This document shows, one piece after another, positions 32,468 through 40,422 of a stretch of DNA of 64,000 bases. How positions within the stretch are numbered: the stretch's first letter is position 1; each line of letters begins with the position of its first letter. The translations under genes were made by a program, and so were the position numbers. A model generated the notes under the pieces. The model saw only the letters and a program-made list of their open reading frames with translations, ran no database searches and was not told where the DNA came from. Source of the stretch: Paenibacillus athensensis (GTDB lineage: Bacteria; Bacillota; Bacilli; Paenibacillales; NBRC-103111); the NCBI RefSeq assembly GCF_004514475.2, contig NZ_MYFO02000001.1:372001-436000 (forward strand), in the 5' to 3' direction.

Positions 32468-33472
32468 ATGACTTATTCCACAGCAGCTTTTGAAGGCGAT
32501 TATCAAGGCGAGACGGCGATCTGGCTGCGCGCCGGAAGCTATGAAGCGGCCGTACTGCCCAACGTCGGCGCAAACCTGATCGCGCTGCGCGACATCACAA
32601 AAGGCTATCGGTTCCTGCATGAACCGACTGCCGAGGAGTTCGAAGGCTTCAAGGCGGCGCCGGTCATTCACGGCATCCCGATCCTATTCCCGCCCAACCG
32701 CTATGAAGACGGCAAGCTGCCCTGGAACGGCAAGGTGTACGAGCTGCCGGTCAACGAGGAAGCGACGGGCAATCACATTCATGGCTTTGTCCACTACATC
32801 CCTTGGGCCGTCGAGGCGTATTCAGCCGATGCCGAAGCGAGCCGCGTCACGCTGGCGCTGCGCGTCCGCAAGGGCCATTCGGTCTACGAGCATTTGCCGC
32901 ATGACTTTACGATCCGGCTGATTTATACGCTCAGCTCGCTTGGCCTGCATCAGCAGGTGACGGTACATAATGAAGGAAAAGATGAGATGCCGTGTCTGCT
33001 CGCTTTCCACACGGCTATCAATGCGCCGTTTGCCGACAATGCGACCGCTGCAGATTACCGCTTCCGGCTGACGATTGGCCAGCGTTGGGAGCTGAGCGAA
33101 CGCATGCTGCCAACCGGCAACCATCAAGCGCTTACCGACGAGGAGGCGAAGATGAAGGGCGAAGGTCTGTCGCCGTTCTGGGCGCCGATGGACAACCACT
33201 ACACCGCGCAAGCGCAGAACGGCTCAAACCGCATGGAGCTGACCGATGCCAAAAACAACATCAAGCTCATTTACGACACCGGAACCGCATTCAAAATGTG
33301 GATGATCTGGAACAATAACGCGACAGAGGGCTTCTTCTGTCCGGAGCCGCAGCTCAATCTCGTCAATGCGCCAAGCGTGGCGCTGCCCGCCGAGCAAACC
33401 GGACTTGTCTCGCTGAAGCCGGGCGAGGTGTGGGAGGCGTCCAGCCGTTTGTATGCCGTGGAGCTGGCGTAA
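32468..33472 (+). CDS. Aldose 1-epimerase family protein (GalM-like)
   Basis: 334 aa from the ATG at 32468, which has AGGAGG 7 bases upstream. Galactose-mutarotase beta-supersandwich features: AAVLPNVGANLIALRD, IPILFPPNRYEDGKLPW, NHIHGFVHYIPW (substrate His), LAFHTAINAPF and the C-terminal FFCPEPQLNLVNAPS with the catalytic Glu. The subfamily (hexose-6-phosphate or free aldose) cannot be told. It overlaps the next small gene by one base (TAATG). Confidence 0.93.
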   Translation: MTYSTAAFEGDYQGETAIWLRAGSYEAAVLPNVGANLIALRDITKGYRFLHEPTAEEFEGFKAAPVIHGIPILFPPNRYEDGKLPWNGKVYELPVNEEATGNHIHGFVHYIPWAVEAYSADAEASRVTLALRVRKGHSVYEHLPHDFTIRLIYTLSSLGLHQQVTVHNEGKDEMPCLLAFHTAINAPFADNATAADYRFRLTIGQRWELSERMLPTGNHQALTDEEAKMKGEGLSPFWAPMDNHYTAQAQNGSNRMELTDAKNNIKLIYDTGTAFKMWMIWNNNATEGFFCPEPQLNLVNAPSVALPAEQTGLVSLKPGEVWEASSRLYAVELA

Positions 33473-33690
33473 TGAGCGACAACCGTTACGATCAGCTACG
33501 AGCCGAGCTGCTGCGCCTGGAAGCTGCCGGGCAAGCGGCGTTTACCGCCGACGTCGGCGAAATCAGCCGGCTGCTCGCCGATTACGACCACCTGCATAGC
33601 GAGCTGCAGCGGCTGCGCGGGCTGGTGCGCGCACAGTCGCGCCCGGCCTCCGGCATGTCCAGCAAGCTCAAAGAGGCGCTGCGCGAATAG
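33472..33690 (+). CDS. Small helical protein, 72 aa
   Basis: Start ATG overlaps the epimerase stop (TAATG). The product is a single helical, Leu/Arg/Glu-rich chain (YDQLRAELLRLEAAGQAAF, ISRLLADYDHLHSELQRLRGLV) with coiled-coil character and a basic tail. No domain known. It is co-translated with the epimerase; a short AGCC/GGCT hairpin and T-run follow the stop. Confidence 0.72.
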   Translation: MSDNRYDQLRAELLRLEAAGQAAFTADVGEISRLLADYDHLHSELQRLRGLVRAQSRPASGMSSKLKEALRE

Positions 33691-33741
33691 CCGGCGCCTT
33701 GGCTTTTTTTTTACGCAGATGCTCCACGCTGCCCGGCAAAA

Positions 33742-33770
33742 TCGACATGACCCCGCGGCTGCGCTATAAT
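33742..33770 (+). promoter_or_regulatory. Promoter for the ASCH-like gene
   Basis: TCGACA (33742-33747), exactly 17 bases, TATAAT (33765-33770); strong sigma-A match 26 bases before the start codon. Confidence 0.7.
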
Positions 33771-33796
33771 GGATACGCTAAAGGAGGGATTTTCAA

Positions 33797-34135
33797 GTGA
33801 GCACAAACGAAACACTGCCACCAAAAACGTGCAGTATCGACCGGCTCGTCACTAAAGAAGCCGAAGTCGCCAAAGTTCTGGCTGGCCGAAAAACGGCTTG
33901 CCGCCGCAACGGCCGTTATGCCGATATCGATGAAATCATGGAGCTTGAAGGCAAGAAATTCAAGGTTTCCAACGTTTATCAGCAATCGCTGGGTGAGCTG
34001 AGCGATGCCGATGCCGCAGCGGAAGGCTTCGACAACGTAGAGGCGTACAAAGAAAGCATTTTGTCCATTCATCCGGGCATGCCCTGGCTGCCGCAAATGA
34101 AGGTCTGGGTTCACGAATTCAGTCTGGCCGAATAA
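33797..34135 (+). CDS. ASCH-domain-like protein, 112 aa
   Basis: GTG start with AAGGAGG upstream. The product has the short barrel pattern of the ASCH/PUA-like fold: RLVTKEAEVAKVLAGRKTACRR, YADIDEIMELEGKKFKVSNVY, LSDADAAAEGFDNVEAYKESI. The AEGF segment is typical of ASCH proteins, which are thought to bind RNA. It is monocistronic with its own promoter and terminator. Confidence 0.8.
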   Translation: MSTNETLPPKTCSIDRLVTKEAEVAKVLAGRKTACRRNGRYADIDEIMELEGKKFKVSNVYQQSLGELSDADAAAEGFDNVEAYKESILSIHPGMPWLPQMKVWVHEFSLAE

Positions 34136-34143
34136 CCGGCGTC

Positions 34144-34179
34144 GGCAGTATGGAGCGACTTCTCCATACTGCCTTTTTT
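34144..34179 (+). terminator. Rho-independent terminator
   Basis: GGCAGTATGGAG and CTCCATACTGCC form a perfect 12-base stem, then TTTTTT. Confidence 0.9.
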
Positions 34180-34211
34180 CTCGCAGCTCGCAAGAAGGGA
34201 GGAGAAAACGA

Positions 34212-34655
34212 GTGTCGTGGTATGCTTTGCTGTTGTATCTTCATATTTTTAGCGTTATCGCCAGCATCGGCCCTTATTTTGTGCTGTTTCCGCTGCTCGC
34301 CAAGCTGCGCAAGGCCGAAGAAACCGCGCTTGCCGATCATCTCGACGCCTTTCGCTTTACGGTCCGGCTGACCAAGCATGCGGGCCATGTGCTTGTCGCT
34401 ACAGGCATCGCCTTAACCTGGCTGACGGGCTGGACGTGGAAAACGCCGTGGATCGTCATGACCGTGCTGATTATGGTGCTGTCGCTGTATTTCATCGCTC
34501 GCGCCTTTTCACCGCTCGTTCGCCGGCTGGCCGCCCCGCATGACCATCGCAACGAGCTGGTCGACAAGCTGCAGCGCGCCGTCATTGCTTATTTGCTGAT
34601 CACGTTGTCGATGATGTGGTTCATGGTCGCCAAGCCAACCTTGTGGGGCGAATAG
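34212..34655 (+). CDS. DUF2269-like integral membrane protein, 147 aa
   Basis: GTG at 34212 after GGGAGGAG. Four hydrophobic helices: YALLLYLHIFSVIASIGPYFVLF, HVLVATGIALTWLTGW, TPWIVMTVLIMVLSLYFIA, and AVIAYLLITLSMMWFMVA. Conserved His residues near helices 1 and 2 fit the DUF2269 family, sometimes proposed to be haem-related; function unknown. Confidence 0.82.
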   Translation: MSWYALLLYLHIFSVIASIGPYFVLFPLLAKLRKAEETALADHLDAFRFTVRLTKHAGHVLVATGIALTWLTGWTWKTPWIVMTVLIMVLSLYFIARAFSPLVRRLAAPHDHRNELVDKLQRAVIAYLLITLSMMWFMVAKPTLWGE

Positions 34656-34676
34656 CAGCAGAAAGCCGCAGAACGT

Positions 34677-34747
34677 TTGACAGACGAGCCCGCGCTGATC
34701 TATAATGAGAATCATTATCAACCATTTAATAATCATTCTCATTATAT
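34677..34747 (+). promoter_or_regulatory. Fur-controlled promoter with two Fur boxes
   Basis: TTGACA (34677-34682), 18 bases, TATAAT (34701-34706). The -10 is overlapped by a Fur-box-like ATAATGAGAATCATTATCA (34702-34720), and a second one, AATAATCATTCTCATTATA, lies at 34729-34747. This is the usual arrangement for iron repression. Confidence 0.88.
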
Positions 34748-34770
34748 AAACAAGTAAAGGTGGAGCTGTG

Positions 34771-35583
34771 ATGACTTTAATGCCGTCTTCTGCATCGCCA
34801 ATCGATTGGAGCAAGCTGGCTTTGCGCCTGCAGCTGCATACGGAATGGCAGGGCGCGTCTGAGCTGGAGCTGCAAGCGGGCGAGCTGACCGACCCCGAAG
34901 CTATGCGCCGCTGGCTGGAAACCTACGCATCCATAATCCGCGCACAGGAAACGCAAGTCGCTGCGACGTATTTCAGCGGATTTTTGCGTGCAGCCGCACT
35001 TTCGTTTCAATACGCCATGTCGATATGGAACGAGGCGCTGCCGCTGACGTTGGACCGGCTGACCGTGCGACTTGTCGAGCAGGGGGGCCGTCGGTATCCG
35101 ATCCTGCAGCTTGACAAGCCGCAAAGCGAACCGGGGCCGACCCGCATCGACGAACGCCGGCACTGGCGGCAAATTCGTCTTGAGGCGCTATACGGCCAGA
35201 CGCTGCGGCCATTGATTGACGCGATGTCGCAAGCAGCGGGCATTTCCGCCGGACAGCTATGGAGCCAGCTTGTGATCGGCGGCTATTATTACTTGCAGGA
35301 CGCGCTGCAAACCGCAGACGGCGATAGCGTGCTGCAGGCGCGCATCCGAAGCGACTACCGCTTTTTGACCGAAGAGCTCGCTTCCGAAACGTTTGGCCGT
35401 AAGACCAATCCGTTTGCCGTCAAGCTGCGGTTTGTCGAGGACGTGAAAAACCCCGCCGAACAAATTCCGTTGAAGGCGGCTTGCTGCCTGTATTACAAAA
35501 CAGATGGCGGAACGTACTGTTACACCTGCCCCAAGCTGAACGACGAGCAGCGGGCGCAGCGGCTCGCGGAGCTTCGCGCCTGA
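34771..35583 (+). CDS. FhuF-like ferric-siderophore reductase
   Basis: 270 aa. The C terminus carries the FhuF-type [2Fe-2S] ligands as CC-x10-C-x2-C in ACCLYYKTDGGTYCYTCPK; the body (LSFQYAMSIWNEALPLTLDRL, GGYYYLQDAL) matches the family, which is often labelled IucA/IucC C-terminal-like. These cytosolic proteins reduce Fe(III)-siderophores to release iron. I chose the ATG at 34771 over the GTG at 34768 for its spacing from GGTGGAG. The promoter carries two Fur boxes. No siderophore transporter or synthesis gene is adjacent. Confidence 0.9.
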   Translation: MTLMPSSASPIDWSKLALRLQLHTEWQGASELELQAGELTDPEAMRRWLETYASIIRAQETQVAATYFSGFLRAAALSFQYAMSIWNEALPLTLDRLTVRLVEQGGRRYPILQLDKPQSEPGPTRIDERRHWRQIRLEALYGQTLRPLIDAMSQAAGISAGQLWSQLVIGGYYYLQDALQTADGDSVLQARIRSDYRFLTEELASETFGRKTNPFAVKLRFVEDVKNPAEQIPLKAACCLYYKTDGGTYCYTCPKLNDEQRAQRLAELRA

Positions 35584-35939
35584 CCGGCGCTTGATCCTTG
35601 CGTTCACGCTATAAGCCGGCTTGCGGCCATCTTGCCGGTAGGGTGCAAGCCGTCAGCGCTTTCCGGTTTGCCGGTTTGCCGGTGATCGTCAGTCGGTTGT
35701 CGGCCACGGCCCGGTGGTCTTCCTGCGAAATGGGCTGCTACCTAAGCAGCGCCGGACAGCGGTCCTTTGCAGACTGCTGTCTTTTTGCTTTTGCCGCTGT
35801 TGCCGACTGGGCCGGACCGCTTTTTTTCACAAAACGCTCGCCGTGTCAGGCCGAATCTACTATGATAGAAGATAACCTGCAGTCGGGCCGGACCGCACAC
35901 GCGGTTCCACGCCGGCCCCGATGACGGAAAGGAGCCGCC
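35584..35939. other. Intergenic region with terminator-like hairpins
   Basis: 356 bases without a gene. GGACAGC (35754-35760) pairs with GCTGTC (35776-35781) followed by TTTTT, a good terminator. A second hairpin, GGCTGCT-ACCT-AAGCAGC, lies at about 35733-35750. The upstream part repeats TTTGCCGG three times. I compared it mentally with common riboswitch consensus sequences and found no match. GGAAAGGAG precedes the next gene. Confidence 0.5.
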
Positions 35940-36782
35940 ATGATTCAATTTGATCTTATTTCGGATATCCATCTCGATTTTTGGATTAAAAACGAAGGCG
36001 ACGTCCTCAAATTGAAGCGGAACATCGAAAAATTTGTCGAAGCGATTTTACCGGAAACGCCCTGCGATACGTTGCTGATCGGCGGCGACCTCGGTCACCA
36101 TAATCGACAAAACTACATTTTGCTCAAGCTGCTGAAGGAGCATTACGCGCACATCCTGCTGGTGCCCGGCAATCACGACTACTATTTGGAAACGCGCTCG
36201 ATTTCGCATCGATACGGCCACGACTCGATCGAACGCCTGAACGAAATGAAACGACTGGCCTCCCAGCTGCCGCAAGTCTCCTATCTGGAGGGGACAACCG
36301 AAACGATTGGTGGCGTCACTTACGGCGGCTGCGGCATGTGGTATGATCTGCAATACGGGCTGCAGGTCCTTAATTCCAGCTATGACGCCATCTTTGAGCA
36401 TTGGCGCTCCGTGTCCAACGACGCGGTGCTGATCAAGGGCAGGCCGAGATTGACGCTGGACATGTTTAAACGGGAAAAAGCGCATCTGGAGCAGGTGCTG
36501 GATCGCTGTGACGTCGTGCTGACGCACTTTTCGCCCGATTGGAGTCATGTGCCGTCAGCGCGCAAGCTGGAGCTGACCACAAGCTTTTATTATTTTGACG
36601 GCGCTGCGCTGCTCAAGCGGGCGGCGGGCAAAATCTGGTGCTTCGGCCATGTGCATGCCCGCGCCGATTATGTGCGCCAAGGCTGCCGGCTGATCAACGC
36701 CGCACTCGGATATCCAGCCGAGAATCGGCGCGTGCCGCAGCAAATCGTCCGCGTGCTGCAGCCCCGGTCCGAAACGCGCTAG
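35940..36782 (+). CDS. Calcineurin-like metallophosphoesterase
   Basis: 280 aa with the full metallophosphoesterase set: D-x-H in LISDIHLD, GGDLGHHN, GNHDYY, VLTHFSPD and GHVHARADY. No signal peptide, so cytoplasmic. GAAAGGAG precedes the ATG by 7 bases. The substrate cannot be read from the sequence; possibilities are nucleotides, phosphodiesters or phosphoproteins. Confidence 0.92.
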   Translation: MIQFDLISDIHLDFWIKNEGDVLKLKRNIEKFVEAILPETPCDTLLIGGDLGHHNRQNYILLKLLKEHYAHILLVPGNHDYYLETRSISHRYGHDSIERLNEMKRLASQLPQVSYLEGTTETIGGVTYGGCGMWYDLQYGLQVLNSSYDAIFEHWRSVSNDAVLIKGRPRLTLDMFKREKAHLEQVLDRCDVVLTHFSPDWSHVPSARKLELTTSFYYFDGAALLKRAAGKIWCFGHVHARADYVRQGCRLINAALGYPAENRRVPQQIVRVLQPRSETR

Positions 36783-36884
36783 CCGCAAGTCAGCCGCCCG
36801 GACGGCTTGCGGGCTCCTGTGCAAATCGCGTAAGATTAAAGCTACAGCATATTGAGCGAGCGTCAGCTCAAGGAGGGATTGGCA

Positions 36885-37256
36885 TTGTATTCGGAACCTT
36901 CGTTTTGGGGCGGAATGCCCACAGCCATGATGGCAGGCATCATCTTGTTTGTGATTATTTTCATTACGGTAGTCGTTGTTTCCATCGGAGGCGGCTTGCG
37001 GACGTGGAGCGCCAACAACGCGGCACCGCAAATGACCGCAGCCGCCGTGATCGTCGCCAAGCGTACCGAGGTGTGGGGCGGGTCGGGAGACAGCAGCGCC
37101 AGCACAAGCTACTATGCGACCTTTGAGTTTGCTGACCTGCGCCGGGTCGAGCTCGGCGTTCCGGCCAAAACCTTCGGCTTGCTGGCCGAAGGCGACCGGG
37201 GACAGCTTACCTTTCAAGGCACACGGTTCAAGCATTTTGAACGGGAGCTTGCATAA
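36885..37256 (+). CDS. DUF2500-like membrane protein, 123 aa
   Basis: I place the start at TTG 36885 because AAGGAGGG ends 7 bases upstream; TTG 36879 is too close. One membrane helix near the N terminus (MMAGIILFVIIFITVVVVSIGGG) is followed by a beta-rich domain with TAAAVIVAKRTEVWGG and TFEFADLRRVELGVPAKTFGLLAEGDRGQLTFQGTRF, the DUF2500 pattern. Function unknown. Confidence 0.85.
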   Translation: MYSEPSFWGGMPTAMMAGIILFVIIFITVVVVSIGGGLRTWSANNAAPQMTAAAVIVAKRTEVWGGSGDSSASTSYYATFEFADLRRVELGVPAKTFGLLAEGDRGQLTFQGTRFKHFERELA

Positions 37257-37264
37257 GCGGCAGA

Positions 37265-37298
37265 CCGCGCCGGCGGGATTGCCGGGCGGCTCTTTTTT
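37265..37298 (+). terminator. Rho-independent terminator
   Basis: CCGGC (37270-37274) and GCCGG (37281-37285), extended by CCG/CGG, followed by TCTTTTTT. Confidence 0.65.
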
Positions 37299-37391
37299 CC
37301 CCGAAACTCAAACAATGCTAAAATCCGGCTAAAACATTCCTAACACGCCCGTCGTAAGCTTAAAGTAACAATTTTGAAATGGGTGAAGCCG

Positions 37392-37595
37392 ATGAACGGA
37401 TACTTGAATTTGATCAGCTTGTACGAAGCGATGGGGCGGCGGAAAATGGTGGGGGTTTGGCTGGACGGCAGCCTGCTGGAGCAGGGACTGATCGAAAAGA
37501 TGGATCATGAGAGCGTTCGCATCAACGGCGGCTATTACTTGATCCGAAATTTCAGTTTTACCTGGAAGACGGAATCCAAGGAAAAAGTATCGTGA
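37392..37595 (+). CDS. Small hypothetical protein, 67 aa
   Basis: The ATG at 37392 follows GGGTGAAG; an ATG-less frame extends 18 bases further up. The product NGYLNLISLYEAMGRRKMVGVWLDG ... NGGYYLIRNFSFTWKT is soluble with short strands and helices. The family is unknown to me. It has its own terminator. Confidence 0.65.
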   Translation: MNGYLNLISLYEAMGRRKMVGVWLDGSLLEQGLIEKMDHESVRINGGYYLIRNFSFTWKTESKEKVS

Positions 37596-37601
37596 CCAAG
37601 T

Positions 37602-37633
37602 GGCACTGCAACCGATTGCAGTGTCTTTTTTTT
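37602..37633 (+). terminator. Rho-independent terminator
   Basis: GCACTGCAA-CCGA-TTGCAGTGTC followed by TTTTTTTT. Confidence 0.9.
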
Positions 37634-37642
37634 GTTTTTTTA

Positions 37643-37671
37643 TTGACAACGATAATGATTCTCATTATTAT
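37643..37671 (+). promoter_or_regulatory. Fur-controlled promoter
   Basis: TTGACA (37643-37648), 17 bases, TATTAT (37666-37671). The spacer holds GATAATGATTCTCATTATT (37651-37669), a near-perfect Fur box, so iron-loaded Fur should exclude RNA polymerase. Confidence 0.88.
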
Positions 37672-37716
37672 TAAGAATGTGATTTTAACAAGCTTTGCAG
37701 GAGGAGATACGCTTCG

Positions 37717-37971
37717 ATGAGGACGATCAAATACTGCTGCAGGAATGAAAAATTCGGCTCCAAGTCGATTTATAAAACGCTGAAGTCGGAACACCCCGAG
37801 CTGAAGCAAAAGAAAAAGGACTGTCTGAGCAATTGCAAGCTCTGTAAAAAGCAATGCATCGTGATGGTCGGCAAAAAAGAGGTGCTCTGTGCGGAATCGG
37901 CAGACGCGCTGTATATGCAGCTCAAAGAACTGATTGCTGCCGCCTCGGAGGAGCGCGTACCGGTGATGTAA
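37717..37971 (+). CDS. DUF1450-like Cys-rich protein, iron-regulated
   Basis: 84 aa with five or more cysteines: KYCCRNEKFG near the start and the cluster CLSNCKLCKKQC, plus LCAESADAL. Size and the CLSxC segment fit the DUF1450 (YuzB-like) family. The cysteines could ligate an Fe-S cluster or Zn. GCAGGAGGAG is 8 bases before the ATG. The Fur box in its promoter makes an iron-starvation role likely; exact function unknown. Confidence 0.85.
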   Translation: MRTIKYCCRNEKFGSKSIYKTLKSEHPELKQKKKDCLSNCKLCKKQCIVMVGKKEVLCAESADALYMQLKELIAAASEERVPVM

Positions 37972-38062
37972 CCGCGGACGTGCTTCTTCTTTTAATTGCC
38001 CTCTTGTATTCTCCCGGCTTTTTTTGGTAAACTTAACGACAAAAAGAGAGGTGTGTGCTGCA

Positions 38063-38572
38063 ATGCTGAACGAAGCGCTGGTAGAAGCTTTAAATGAACA
38101 AATGAACTACGAATTTTATTCGGCACACGTCTATCTGGCGATTGCCGGCTATTGCTCGGGAGAAAGCCTGGACGGGTTTGCCAACTTCTTTATGGTTCAA
38201 GCCGAAGAAGAGAAATTTCATGCGATGAAAATTTACAAATATTTAAATGACCGCGGCCGCCGCGTTACGCTCAAAGGGATGGACGATCCGCTGAATGAAT
38301 ACGAATCCGTGCTCGATGCGTTCGAGCATGCCTATAAGCACGAACAGGAAGTGACCCGCCGCATCTACCATCTGTCCGACTTGGCCCTGAACGACCGGGA
38401 GCATGCGACGATGCAGTTCCTGAAATGGTTCATCGACGAGCAGGTGGAGGAAGAAGCGATGTTTGACAGCATCATTCACAAGCTCAAGCGGATCGATCAC
38501 GACAGCAACGCCTTCTTTATGCTCGACGCGGAGTTTGCGCAGCGTGTGTTCACGCCGCCGGCCGCTGAATAA
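38063..38572 (+). CDS. ftnA: Ferritin (non-haem)
   Basis: 169 aa, a standard bacterial ferritin for iron storage. Ferroxidase-centre residues are visible: Glu in EALNEQMNYEFYSAHVYL, the E-x2-H of AEEEKFHAMKIYKYL, and Glu/Gln in the second helix pair (HATMQFLKWFIDEQVEEE). The ATG at 38063 has GAGAGGTG upstream; an earlier in-frame start at 38024 lies in the promoter region (TTGTAT-18-TAAACT, 38004-38033). It fits well with the two Fur-controlled genes just before, though no Fur box is seen here. Confidence 0.95.
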   Translation: MLNEALVEALNEQMNYEFYSAHVYLAIAGYCSGESLDGFANFFMVQAEEEKFHAMKIYKYLNDRGRRVTLKGMDDPLNEYESVLDAFEHAYKHEQEVTRRIYHLSDLALNDREHATMQFLKWFIDEQVEEEAMFDSIIHKLKRIDHDSNAFFMLDAEFAQRVFTPPAAE

Positions 38573-38593
38573 GCTGGACATGCAAGCGAGCTT

Positions 38594-38639
38594 GCCTGAT
38601 TCGCCCGGACAACCGGGAACGAACGGGCAGGCTTTTTTT
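38594..38639 (+). terminator. Terminator of the ferritin gene
   Basis: GCCTG ... CCCGG-ACAA-CCGGG ... CAGGC followed by TTTTTTT. Confidence 0.85.
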
Positions 38640-38709
38640 ATGCCCTACCTACTGCCAATTTGCGCGATTACATGGTATAATATGGGAAAACCGTCAAGGA
38701 GCTGAATGA

Positions 38710-39534
38710 ATGGGAGCTGTAGAGCCCAGTTATGGCCGTGCGGCCACGATCGACGGTGTGATCGATCAAATGGACGAGTTCATCGCCCGCTGCGTCAAAA
38801 AAGCCGACAGGCTTGGGTATTTCGCTTCGCTCTATCGCATGGTAACCATCGAGGTCAAGGCGGGAATCGCCAGGGGGCTGTTCGAAGACGGAGCGCGGAT
38901 GGAGCGGATGGATGTCATCTTTGCCAATCGCTACCTCGATGCGCTGAACGGGTATTTGCATCACGAGCCGGTCAGCCGGAGCTGGCATGCGGCTTTTCAG
39001 GCCGCCCGGTACCGCAAGCCGCTGGTGCTGCAGCATCTGCTGCTAGGGATGAACGCGCACATCAATCTCGATCTCGGCATCGCCGCCGCCCAGACGGGCG
39101 AGGGCTTGCATTTTCCCGAGCTATATAGCGATTTTACCCTGATGAACCAGGTGCTGGCTTCACTCGTCTATGAGGTAAGTCATGATCTGGACGTCATTTC
39201 TCCGGCTATCGGCATGCTCGACCGCTTGCACCCGCCAACTTCGCAAGCCATCATCCATTTCAGCATGGAAAAAGCCCGCGAATGTGCCTGGAGCTTTGCC
39301 AAATCGCTGAATGCGATGCCGGTGTCGCAGCGCAATCAGCATATTCGCGAGCGCGACCGCGAAGTGGCGCGGCTTGGCCGGAGGGTTGCGCATCCGCGCA
39401 CGCTGCTGGGCAAGCTGCTCGCGCTCTGGGTGCGGCTGCGCGAATCCGGCGATATCGCCGGCAACATCCGGCTGCTCAACGAACGTTGTCAACAGCCGGA
39501 GTACGGCGACGGCGCTTCGACAATGGCGCTCTAG
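38710..39534 (+). CDS. DUF5995-family protein, 274 aa
   Basis: The ATG at 38710 lies 10 bases after AAGGAG. The all-helical product has the family's core: FANRYLDALNGYLHHEPVSRSWHAAF, LQHLLLGMNAHINLDLGIA (paired His/Asn/Asp), then FNQVLASLV-like MNQVLASLVYEVSHDLDVISP. This matches my memory of DUF5995. The invariant His and Asp suggest metal binding, but the function is unknown. A near-consensus TATAAT lies about 30 bases upstream of the ribosome site. Confidence 0.87.
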   Translation: MGAVEPSYGRAATIDGVIDQMDEFIARCVKKADRLGYFASLYRMVTIEVKAGIARGLFEDGARMERMDVIFANRYLDALNGYLHHEPVSRSWHAAFQAARYRKPLVLQHLLLGMNAHINLDLGIAAAQTGEGLHFPELYSDFTLMNQVLASLVYEVSHDLDVISPAIGMLDRLHPPTSQAIIHFSMEKARECAWSFAKSLNAMPVSQRNQHIRERDREVARLGRRVAHPRTLLGKLLALWVRLRESGDIAGNIRLLNERCQQPEYGDGASTMAL

Positions 39535-39576
39535 TTTCATGCGACAATTCCGCATGACTTAGGAGAGCTGATTCGC

Positions 39577-40422
39577 ATGTTCACAAGAACACTAGCCCGG
39601 CGATTTCCGATCTTGTACCGCGTACGCGTGCAGCAGCTTCAGTGGAAACGCCGCTGGGCGGACGCGACGGGCGGGCTGCGCTTTGCCAGTCACAGGCAGG
39701 AGCCGCTGCCTTACGTGTACAAGAAGCATAAATCGCTGCTGCGCCGGCATCTGGCGGGCAGCGATCCGCAGCTTCAAGAGAACAAGATCGTCAATCTCGG
39801 CTTATGTATGCCGCTTATTGACGGCGTCGTAATTCGGCCGGGGGAAACCTTCTCGCTTTGGAAGCTTATCGGACGGCCGACCGCAGCCAAAGGCTACTTG
39901 AAGGGGCTGGCCCTCGCCAACGGAGAAGCCGTAACCGCCGTTGGCGGGGGCTTGTGCCAGCTGGCCAACCTATTGTTCTGGCTGGCTTTGCATACGCCGC
40001 TGACGGTCGTCGAACGTCACCATCACAGCTTCGATCTGTTTCCGGACCACGGGCGTACGGTCCCGTTCGGCAGCGGAACGAGCATTTTTTATAATTATGT
40101 CGACTTGCGGTTTTATAACGGCACGGCGGCGACGTTTCAGCTGCACACACAGCTGACCGATGAATTTCTTGTCGGCAGCCTGACCAGCGATTGTCCGCTG
40201 CAGGCTCTGTACCGGATCGAGGAGCGGGGACATCATTTTGAACAGGTAGGCTCCCGTTGGTACAGGGAAAATGAAATTTGGCGGCTGACGCTGGATGCCG
40301 CAAGCGGCGAGGTGCTCGGCGAAGAGCTGCTGATGCACAATCGGGCAGAGGTTCGTTACGCAGTCAGCCAATCCGGCATGGACAACAAACCAGCAATGAC
40401 AACAGAGGAGATCCGAATTTGA
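39577..40422 (+). CDS. VanW-family protein
   Basis: 281 aa. The VanW domain is clear: VVIRPGETFSLWKLIGRPTAAKGYLKGLALANGE, VGGGLCQLANLLFWLAL, VVERHHHSFDLFPD, GSGTSIFYNYVDLRFYN. There is no signal peptide in this short form, and no van resistance genes are nearby, so a link to glycopeptide resistance is not implied. TAGGAGAG precedes the ATG. It overlaps the cyclase gene by one base. Confidence 0.94.
   Translation: MFTRTLARRFPILYRVRVQQLQWKRRWADATGGLRFASHRQEPLPYVYKKHKSLLRRHLAGSDPQLQENKIVNLGLCMPLIDGVVIRPGETFSLWKLIGRPTAAKGYLKGLALANGEAVTAVGGGLCQLANLLFWLALHTPLTVVERHHHSFDLFPDHGRTVPFGSGTSIFYNYVDLRFYNGTAATFQLHTQLTDEFLVGSLTSDCPLQALYRIEERGHHFEQVGSRWYRENEIWRLTLDAASGEVLGEELLMHNRAEVRYAVSQSGMDNKPAMTTEEIRI

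Noticed and set aside
35600-35790. Riboswitch in the gap before the metallophosphoesterase
   Set aside because: Repeated TTTGCCGG and two hairpins look structured, but no cobalamin, c-di-GMP, preQ1 or guanidine core could be matched.
39577-40422. Vancomycin resistance locus suggested by VanW
   Set aside because: No vanH/A/X/Y/R/S genes nearby; VanW domain proteins are widespread and not resistance markers by themselves.
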